Under the pieces are notes generated by a model, which was not told the origin of the DNA, made no database searches, and worked only from the letters and a program-made list of their open reading frames with translations. From the NCBI GenBank assembly GCA_002085035.1, contig MZGM01000043.1, forward strand, positions 1-12,750: DNA of 12,750 nucleotides, given 5' to 3'. This DNA is from Candidatus Zhuqueibacterota bacterium 4484_219 (GTDB taxonomy: Bacteria > Zhuqueibacterota > JdFR-76 > 4484-219). Every line of letters begins with the position of its first letter. Position 1 is the stretch's first letter. A program made the translations under genes and the position numbers. Positions 7,593-12,750 of this stretch are shown here, in pieces.

Positions 7593-8477
7593 TTATTTCC
7601 TCTCACCAAAAGCTTTTGGACGTAATCGATTGAGTAGAGGAGTTACTAAATTCATCAATAAAATTGAATAGGAAACTCCTTCAGGATAGCCACCTATCAA
7701 GCGAATTACCGTGGTAATCACTCCACAACCAATCCCGAACCAGATACATGCTTTGGGAGTAAGGGGAGAGGTAACCATATCGGTGGCCATAAAGAAAGCT
7801 CCCAAAATCAGTCCACCTGCGAGAACATGAAATGTTGGGTCACCGCTGAATAGACCGTTGCTTCCTCCAAATATCCATGTGAGTACTGCTACTGTGGCAA
7901 TGTAGCTCAGGGGAATATGCCAACCGATGATATGGCGATACAAAAGAAATGCAGCACCAAGTAGAAGAAGGAATGCAGAGGTTTCGCCAATACATCCACC
8001 GACTTTTCCCCAAAAGAGATTGCCATATGAGGCATGGAGCTGAATAATGGCTTCGGAGGCTTTGTTTACTTTATCAATGGAATATGCGTCTACATTTTTA
8101 AGTACTTGCAACGATTGTTTCATTACATTGAGAGGAGTTGCTGAGGTAATGATGTCTATTCCCGAAAGAGTACCGCCACGAGGGGGTGTGTTGAATACTG
8201 TTACATGAATAGGCCAGGAAGCTAATAGCAGTGCTCTTGCCGCCAGGGCTGGATTCACCGGGTTAAATCCCAGTCCCCCAAAGGCCTGCTTGACAATAGC
8301 AATAGCAAATACTGAACCAATAATTGGTATCCATAGGGGAACTTCTGGGGGGAGGTTGTAGGCTAACAACATTCCTGTAACTACAGCGCTCCAATCTTTA
8401 ATCGTCACAGGTTTGTTAAGTAACTTTTCAATAAGGTACTCGGTAACAACAGCTGTTACAACCGCAACTAACGTCAC
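7593..8477 (-). CDS. rnfD: Rnf electron transport complex subunit RnfD, N-terminus missing
   Basis: A membrane subunit that carries covalent FMN. Recognisable family segments are TIKDWSAVVTGMLLAYNLPP (25-44), GGLGFNPVNPALAARALLLA (67-86), DIITSATPL (108-116; Thr114 is the likely FMN site), GDPTFHVLAGGLILGAFFMA (212-231) and GGYPEGVSYSILLMN (262-276). The frame opens at GTG 8477, but Val-Thr-Leu there aligns with an internal stretch of normal RnfD: the usual N-terminus (SPH motif and first transmembrane helix, about 40-45 residues) is absent, and an in-frame TAA lies one codon upstream of the GTG. A relic start, Met-Asp-Lys-Leu followed by TGA, sits at 8488-8474 in another frame, which looks like a deletion with frameshift. 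The 294-aa product may still be made by restart at GTGA, but topology would change. It could instead be an assembly error. The family call is firm; intactness is doubtful. Confidence 0.85.
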   Translation of the reverse strand: MTLVAVVTAVVTEYLIEKLLNKPVTIKDWSAVVTGMLLAYNLPPEVPLWIPIIGSVFAIAIVKQAFGGLGFNPVNPALAARALLLASWPIHVTVFNTPPRGGTLSGIDIITSATPLNVMKQSLQVLKNVDAYSIDKVNKASEAIIQLHASYGNLFWGKVGGCIGETSAFLLLLGAAFLLYRHIIGWHIPLSYIATVAVLTWIFGGSNGLFSGDPTFHVLAGGLILGAFFMATDMVTSPLTPKACIWFGIGCGVITTVIRLIGGYPEGVSYSILLMNLVTPLLNRLRPKAFGERK

Positions 8478-8488
8478 AGTTTATCCAT
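8474..8488 (-). other. Relic rnfD start: four-codon frame ending in GTGA overlap
   Basis: Reading leftward from 8488, ATG GAT AAA CTG TGA encodes Met-Asp-Lys-Leu, a beginning of the kind common among RnfD proteins, and stops at once. The last codons contain GTGA, so the stop overlaps the GTG where the surviving rnfD frame opens. A GGAG lies at 8503-8500, 11 bases before this ATG. The best reading is the original rnfD start, separated from its body by a deletion that is not a multiple of three. It could now act as a mini-leader that permits re-initiation. Confidence 0.5.
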
Positions 8489-8566
8489 TGCTATTTTTGC
8501 TCCGGTTTATTTCTCTCCGTTATTTCAAAGTAACAAGTTCTGCTTTAGGTACAATGAATCAATCAG

Positions 8567-9901
8567 CTAGCCTGCTTTTTTGTTCAATGTTTGTATTTTG
8601 TATTTGCCAAGGCGGATGGATTGCAATAACGGCCGTTTAGCCGGACAAACAAAGGTACAGGCACCGCATTCAATGCAATCCAGTGCATTCCATTTTTTAG
8701 CCATTTCGTAGTTTTTAGCCTCAACATATTGGGCGATGGTGGTGGGCACTAATCCCATTGGACAAGTCAGAATGCAACGCCCACATCCAATGCAAGGTGA
8801 GGGCTCAACGGTAGGCGAAGTTTTTCCATCGAGTACTACAATACCAGATGTTCCTTTAATTACTGGGACTTCGTCAGTGTATTGAGAAAGCCCCATCATT
8901 GGTCCCCCCATCACCAATTTGTTGGCAGTTTCGGTGTAACCACCACAGAAGGCAATAACATCTTTGAAAGGTGTTCCTATTCGAACAAGTAGATTTTTTG
9001 GTTTTTGTATTCCTGGTCCGCTTACAGTAATTACTCGTTGGTAAAGAGGTTTTCCCCATCTCAAAGCATCAAACACGGCTTTAGCAGTTCCCACATTTTG
9101 TACTAAACATCCTACATCCATTGGCAAACCACCAGTGGGGACCTCTCGTCCAGTGATTGCTTTAATAAGCTGCTTTTCTGCACCTTGAGGGTATTTTACC
9201 TTCAGCCCAATCACTTCAACTTCTTTGTCTCCTTGGGCTATTTCTTCCATCTTGCGGATTGCATCAGGTTTGTTTTTCTCAATAGCAATATATGTTTTTT
9301 TCACATTTAAAATTTTTTGAAAAATTTTGAGGCCATTGAAAATATCTTGTGAATATTCGAGCATCAGGCGATGATCAGCGGTTAGATAGGGCTCGCACTC
9401 GGCTCCATTAAGGATGAGAATGTCAATTGGTTTGCTTTCTGGAGGGGATAGTTTAACGTGAGTGGGGAAGGTAGCACCACCCATGCCGGCAATGCCAGCC
9501 TCTTTGATTTTTTGGCGCATTTCATCAGGGGTTAGCGCCAGGTAATTCTCATCGGGCTTGATCGCGTCTGTAACGGTATCCTGTCCGTCGTTTTCAATCA
9601 CTATTGCCAGCATCTGGTCGCCCAGTGGATGTGGCAGAGGAGCAATTTTTTGAACCGTTCCAGACACCGAGGCATGTACTGGCACCGATACAAAGCCCTG
9701 AGGTTCACTAAGTCGATCCCCAATTCTTACCTGATCTCCTTGCTTTACAATCGGTTCTGATGGCGCTCCAATATGTTGTTGCAAGGGGATAACTACTGTT
9801 GTCGGTGGAGGCATTTCCTCGATAGGTTTCTTTTCAGTATGAGATTTCTCTTCCGGGGGATACACACCTCCCGCAAATGTTCTTCGCCTTATTCCTAACA
9901 T
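8567..9901 (-). CDS. rnfC: Rnf electron transport complex subunit RnfC (NADH/FMN, 2x[4Fe-4S])
   Basis: The peripheral subunit that exchanges electrons with NAD(H). The N-terminal GGVYPPEEK (11-19) and the lipoyl-like sandwich region (about 35-105) are typical. The Rossmann-type domain has AGIAGMGGATFPTHVKL (135-151) and the glycine/acid motif NGAECEPYLTADHRLM (165-180) for NADH and FMN. A SLBB-like region follows (about 285-335). Two ferredoxin-type clusters close the protein: Cys370, 373, 376, 380 and Cys409, 412, 415, 419. All eight ligands are present and 444 aa is a normal length. TGGAG precedes the ATG. It begins 19 bases after nrdR; there is no rnfB before it. The 89 bases between rnfC and the rnfD frame hold no coding for the missing RnfD N-terminus. 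Confidence 0.97.
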   Translation of the reverse strand: MLGIRRRTFAGGVYPPEEKSHTEKKPIEEMPPPTTVVIPLQQHIGAPSEPIVKQGDQVRIGDRLSEPQGFVSVPVHASVSGTVQKIAPLPHPLGDQMLAIVIENDGQDTVTDAIKPDENYLALTPDEMRQKIKEAGIAGMGGATFPTHVKLSPPESKPIDILILNGAECEPYLTADHRLMLEYSQDIFNGLKIFQKILNVKKTYIAIEKNKPDAIRKMEEIAQGDKEVEVIGLKVKYPQGAEKQLIKAITGREVPTGGLPMDVGCLVQNVGTAKAVFDALRWGKPLYQRVITVSGPGIQKPKNLLVRIGTPFKDVIAFCGGYTETANKLVMGGPMMGLSQYTDEVPVIKGTSGIVVLDGKTSPTVEPSPCIGCGRCILTCPMGLVPTTIAQYVEAKNYEMAKKWNALDCIECGACTFVCPAKRPLLQSIRLGKYKIQTLNKKAG

Positions 9902-9920
9902 AATAACTCCAGAAATCAGA

Positions 9921-10373
9921 CTACTTACCTTTCAGACGGTGTAATTCCTGAAGGAATTCTTGAGTATCTTTGAACTTACGATACACCGAAGCGAAACGTA
10001 CGTAAGCCACCTCATCCATTTCACGAAGATGGCGCATCACTAATTCTCCAATCTCTTTAGAAGAAATTTTGTGCTTTTGACTATCCAGAATCTCTGCCTC
10101 GATTTTTCTAACAGCCTTTTCGATTTGATCTTTGGAGATGGGACGTTTGTTACAAGCAATTTCAATGCCCTTGCGCACCTTTTCTTCGCTGAATTGCTCG
10201 CGTCTACCGTCAGCTTTGATTACGATTACAGGTAATTCAAGGATATATTCTTTGGTAGTAAATTTGCGTTTGCAGCTCAAGCACTCTCGCCGCCGGCGTA
10301 CTACCCGTCCATCTTGACTATGTCGGGAGTCTACTACTCTGTCATGATCTTCTCCGCAAAATGGACATCGCAT
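9921..10373 (-). CDS. nrdR: Transcriptional repressor NrdR
   Basis: A zinc- and nucleotide-binding repressor of ribonucleotide reductase genes. The N-terminal zinc ribbon uses Cys3 and Cys6 (MRCPFCG) and Cys31 and Cys34 (CLSCKRKF), with the basic stretch RVVRRRRE (23-30) for DNA binding. The ATP-cone domain covers about 49-139, with the family signature VAYVRFASVYRKF at 122-134. At 150 aa the protein is full length. It starts 20 bases after glyA, a pairing conserved in many bacteria, with only a weak ribosome site (GAG about 10 bases upstream), so translation may depend on glyA. I saw no convincing pair of NrdR boxes in the window; its usual targets (nrd genes) lie elsewhere. Confidence 0.97.
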   Translation of the reverse strand: MRCPFCGEDHDRVVDSRHSQDGRVVRRRRECLSCKRKFTTKEYILELPVIVIKADGRREQFSEEKVRKGIEIACNKRPISKDQIEKAVRKIEAEILDSQKHKISSKEIGELVMRHLREMDEVAYVRFASVYRKFKDTQEFLQELHRLKGK

Positions 10374-10393
10374 AGTTGTTGCTCAATCGGTTA

Positions 10394-11686
10394 CTAAGCA
10401 GGAAGCTGATACAATGGGAATTGCTGGCACAATTCTTGAACGTCACCAAACACCCGCTGATAAACTTGCTCATTTCCCAGATTGCACAGAACACGATCAA
10501 TCATCTCGGAGATAAGTTCCATTTGTTCTTCTTTCATGCCTCTGGTAGTAAGCGCTGGAGTACCAATGCGTATGCCACTGGTAATAAAGGGACTTTGTTG
10601 ATCGAAAGGCACCATGTTTTTATTCACAGTAATGCCCGCTTGTTCAAGTGCTTTTTCAGCATCGCGGCCAGTGATGTTGCGTTTGGAAAGATCGACTAAG
10701 AAAAGGTGAGTATCAGTTCCCCCTGAAACAATCTCATAACCCCGGTTCATCAAACTCTGTGCCAGGGCTTGAGCGTTCTTGATGATCTGCTTGGAATATT
10801 CTTTGAAGGAAGGTTGTAGTGCCTCTTGGAAGGCCACGGCCTTAGCAGCAATCACGTGCATGAGTGGCCCCCCTTGAAATGCGGGAAATACATTACTATC
10901 GATTACCTCAGAGACCATTTTTACTCGGCCCTTGGGAGTAGTAATGCCCATATCGTTCGGGGTGTCTTTCCCAATGAGAATCATGCCTCCACGAGGCCCA
11001 CGGAGAGTTTTGTGGGTAGTGGTAGTTACAGCATCAGCATAGGGAATGGGGCTCATTATTAATCCAGAGGCAATAAGACCAGCCGGATGAGCAATATCAG
11101 CTATAAGTTTGGCTCCGGTGCGATCTGCCACCTCACGAAAAGCTTTAAAATCGATTTCACGAGAATAAGCACTGGCGCCAGTCATGATAAGCCGAGGCTT
11201 TTCCCGCTGAGCAATTTCTTCCACTTCATTCATGTCAATGAGGCCATTATCTTTACTGACCCCGTAGGATACTACACGGAAAAATCTTCCCGAGAAATTT
11301 ACCGGGCTACCATGGGAAAGATGGCCACCGTGAGCCAAATTCATGCCCATGATGGTATCGCCGGGTTTAAGAAAGGAAAAGTAGACGGCCATATTAGCCT
11401 GGGTGCCGGAGTGGGGTTGTACGTTAGCATGTTCGGCGTTGAACAACTTTTTGGCACGTTCCCGCGCTAATTCCTCAGCAACATCCACAAACTCGCAGCC
11501 GCCATAGTAACGTCGCCCCGGATAACCCTCGGCGTATTTGTTGGTCATGACACTACCCATCGCCTCCAGCACTGCCAAGCTAACGAAATTTTCTGAAGCG
11601 ATTAATTCCAATCTGTTGTTTTGCCGCTTAATTTCGTTAACAATTGATTCAAAAATCTTCGGATCACTTTGTTTTAAATGGGTCAA
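10394..11686 (-). CDS. glyA: Serine hydroxymethyltransferase
   Basis: A cytosolic PLP enzyme that converts serine and tetrahydrofolate to glycine and 5,10-methylene-tetrahydrofolate, the main one-carbon source. Family signatures are NRLELIASENFVS (24-36), NKYAEGYPGRRYYGG (49-63), HSGTQAN (92-98) and TTTTHKTLRGPRGG (221-234), in which Lys226 forms the Schiff base with PLP. The length of 430 aa is slightly longer than the usual 415-420, with a short extra tail. The start is TTG at 11686, supported by GAGG at 11693-11696 six bases upstream and by the usual N-terminal pattern (LKQSDPKIFESI). It follows rpiB after 45 bases and ends in TAG 20 bases before nrdR. Confidence 0.98.
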   Translation of the reverse strand: MTHLKQSDPKIFESIVNEIKRQNNRLELIASENFVSLAVLEAMGSVMTNKYAEGYPGRRYYGGCEFVDVAEELARERAKKLFNAEHANVQPHSGTQANMAVYFSFLKPGDTIMGMNLAHGGHLSHGSPVNFSGRFFRVVSYGVSKDNGLIDMNEVEEIAQREKPRLIMTGASAYSREIDFKAFREVADRTGAKLIADIAHPAGLIASGLIMSPIPYADAVTTTTHKTLRGPRGGMILIGKDTPNDMGITTPKGRVKMVSEVIDSNVFPAFQGGPLMHVIAAKAVAFQEALQPSFKEYSKQIIKNAQALAQSLMNRGYEIVSGGTDTHLFLVDLSKRNITGRDAEKALEQAGITVNKNMVPFDQQSPFITSGIRIGTPALTTRGMKEEQMELISEMIDRVLCNLGNEQVYQRVFGDVQELCQQFPLYQLPA

Positions 11687-11692
11687 AATACA

Positions 11693-11696
11693 CCTC
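11693..11696 (-). promoter_or_regulatory. Ribosome binding site supporting the TTG start of glyA
   Basis: GAGG on the minus strand, six bases before the TTG at 11686. No ATG or GTG exists at the place where GlyA proteins normally begin, so this site fixes the start. Confidence 0.5.
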
Positions 11697-11731
11697 GCGA
11701 AATAATATTAGTTGGCTTTTTCGTTTCTGGT

Positions 11732-12184
11732 TCAGTTTTTTTTGGTGTTCATTTCCAATTCTTTAATTTTCTTTACTCGTATCAGGTGACGACCACCTTC
11801 GAAAGGGGTATTTAGCCACACAGTAACAATCTCACAAGCAGCTTCAGGTGATAACACTCGTCCTCCCAAGGTAAGTATATTGGCATCGTTATGACGTCGA
11901 CTACGGTCTGCTAAATAAGTTGAGGTACAGCAAGCGGCACGGATTCCCTTGATTTTATTAGCTACAATGGCCATACCAATACCCGTGCCACAGATTAAGA
12001 TCCCGCGCTCAAATTGGTTGTTTGCAACTACTTGAGCTACTATCTTACCGTAATCTGGATAATCTACTCGTTCCTTGGAAAAAGTACCAAAATCTTGATA
12101 CTCAATATTCTTATCTTCGAGAAACTTTTTTATTTTCTCTTTCAGATCAAATCCTGCATGGTCAGAAGCGATAGCTATTTTCAA
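11732..12184 (-). CDS. rpiB: Ribose-5-phosphate isomerase B
   Basis: Interconverts ribose 5-phosphate and ribulose 5-phosphate in the non-oxidative pentose phosphate pathway. Hallmarks of the RpiB/LacAB family are ASDHAGFDLK (6-15; Asp8 and His9), ICGTGIGMAIVANK (64-77; Cys65 is the expected catalytic base), SRRHNDANIL (95-104; His98) and the phosphate-binding GGRHLIRVKKI (130-140). At 150 aa the length is normal. The start is TTG at 12184 with a strong GAGGAG (12190-12195) five bases upstream. It follows the TPR gene by 14 bases and precedes glyA by 45. The rpiB-glyA-nrdR order is widespread, so this is an ancestral block. Confidence 0.97.
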   Translation of the reverse strand: MKIAIASDHAGFDLKEKIKKFLEDKNIEYQDFGTFSKERVDYPDYGKIVAQVVANNQFERGILICGTGIGMAIVANKIKGIRAACCTSTYLADRSRRHNDANILTLGGRVLSPEAACEIVTVWLNTPFEGGRHLIRVKKIKELEMNTKKN

Positions 12185-12189
12185 TTTTG

Positions 12190-12195
12190 CTCCTC
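12190..12195 (-). promoter_or_regulatory. Ribosome binding site supporting the TTG start of rpiB
   Basis: GAGGAG on the minus strand, five bases before the TTG at 12184, lying just after the TPR gene's stop codon. It is among the strongest Shine-Dalgarno matches in the window and makes the unusual start codon credible. Confidence 0.6.
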
Positions 12196-12198
12196 AGT

Positions 12199-12750
12199 TC
12201 AGAACATCCATTTGTAACAGTCGCTTGTTGGGGTCTTTTTCCCTTTATGAAAGAACCGGTCCTCAGGAGTAGGCAACAAAGCTTTGAGTGCCTCCATACG
12301 CTTTGAAGCCAAGTTGCACCATTGAGGGTCTTCAGCAGCCTTCTGATATTCAAAATAGGCTTTTTCGTACACCAACTTATCGTCAAACCCAATTTTTCCA
12401 TTCTTTTTATTGATGCAATCTTCTGCTGAAGTTTCGTAAATCTGTGCCATGGTAATGAAAGCCAACCCGAATTTGGGATCAATAGACAGAGCTTTTCTGA
12501 CGAAGTTTTTAGCGATCCTAAAGTTTTTTTTCATTCGGTATGCGGAAGCAATATTACAAAAGATACGGGCATTTTGGGGCTCAATTTGGATGATTTTCTT
12601 ATAAGTCATAATCGCTTTGTTGTATTGTTCCAGATCCATATAGGCTTTGCCCAGATACTCCAACGCCTCAGTATTTTGAGGGTCTTTTTCCAAGAGTCGC
12701 TGGAGCATGGCTACTGCTTTTTCATTCTCATTTCGATTATGGTAAATTTT
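12199..12750 (-). CDS. Tetratricopeptide repeat protein, partial (5' end beyond the window)
   Basis: The frame stays open through the right edge, so at least 14 codons precede the first visible Met (12708) and the true start lies outside. The visible 183 residues hold tandem TPR units: a partial unit at the edge, then EALEYLGKAYMDLEQYNKAI and ARIFCNIASAYRMKKNFRIA, each followed by a D/EP turn (KDPQN, IEPQN, IDPKF), then FGLAFITMAQIYE. The fourth unit is interrupted by a polar insert (INKKNGKIGFDDK). A basic tail ends in YKWMF. TPR stacks are protein-protein docking surfaces; no enzymatic domain, signal or membrane segment is visible in this part. The partner is unknown. It sits 14 bases before rpiB, so it is probably transcribed with it. 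Confidence 0.85.
   Translation of the reverse strand, partial: KIYHNRNENEKAVAMLQRLLEKDPQNTEALEYLGKAYMDLEQYNKAIMTYKKIIQIEPQNARIFCNIASAYRMKKNFRIAKNFVRKALSIDPKFGLAFITMAQIYETSAEDCINKKNGKIGFDDKLVYEKAYFEYQKAAEDPQWCNLASKRMEALKALLPTPEDRFFHKGKKTPTSDCYKWMF

Noticed and set aside
8413..8640. Plus-strand frame across the rnfC-rnfD junction that might encode something in place of the missing RnfD N-terminus
   Set aside because: It is antisense to both genes, has no ribosome site, and its translation does not resemble RnfD or a known small protein.
11087..11470. 127-codon plus-strand frame opposite glyA
   Set aside because: It is antisense to highly conserved GlyA sequence including the catalytic region; no ribosome site or recognisable protein pattern.
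12162..12482. 106-codon minus-strand frame overlapping the TPR gene and the rpiB start
   Set aside because: It lies out of frame with the clear TPR repeats on the same strand and has no family resemblance.

Overview
The window is a bacterial chromosomal segment of moderate, slightly AT-rich composition. One gene runs on the plus strand (a PpiD/SurA-type folding factor, 222-2012). Everything from 2020 to the right edge is a single co-directional block on the minus strand. The PpiD type, the rnfCDGEA gene order, the GAF/PAS sensor style and the palindromic element at the left edge would fit a Gram-negative anaerobe of the FCB group or a neighbouring candidate phylum (Calditrichota- or KSB1-like). 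That placement is an impression from protein style only and is weakly held.

Layout, left to right. Positions 1-221 hold a three-hairpin palindromic element (3-118) and a candidate promoter and leader for the folding factor. The ppiD-like gene (222-2012) converges on the minus-strand block with only 7 bases between the two stop codons. Read in its own direction (right to left), the minus-strand block is: the 3' part of a TPR-protein gene (12750-12199), rpiB (12184-11732), glyA (11686-10394), nrdR (10373-9921), rnfC (9901-8567), rnfD (8477-7593, with a damaged 5' end), rnfG (7590-6901), rnfE (6831-6232), rnfA (6136-5507), a GAF-GAF-GAF-PAS-HisKA sensor (5510-3177) and a receiver-HisKA-HATPase hybrid kinase (3165-2020). 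Gaps are 0-95 bases and no clear terminator was seen between genes, so it may be one long operon or a few overlapping transcripts.

How the genes fit together. rpiB-glyA-nrdR is a widespread bacterial gene order (pentose phosphate isomerisation, serine/glycine and one-carbon supply, and the repressor of ribonucleotide reductase genes). It is joined to most of an Rnf complex, the membrane ferredoxin:NAD+ oxidoreductase that pumps Na+ or H+. The two kinases follow rnfA, and the first overlaps the rnfA stop codon, so translation may be coupled.

Points worth a second look: (i) no rnfB is present, and the positions where it normally sits are occupied by nrdR and the sensor gene; (ii) rnfD seems to have lost the first roughly 40-45 codons, leaving a relic start (Met-Asp-Lys-Leu-stop) that overlaps the GTG where the remaining reading frame opens; (iii) RnfG carries a second ITGAT flavinylation-like motif in a C-terminal extension that begins just after an A9 run; (iv) the sensor kinase has a phospho-acceptor-type HisKA domain but no ATPase domain, while the next gene supplies receiver, HisKA and ATPase; (v) the palindromic element at the left edge. 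I found no tRNA, rRNA, CRISPR array, transposase or phage gene. No wholly new system is evident; the Rnf-sensor arrangement is the most unusual part.
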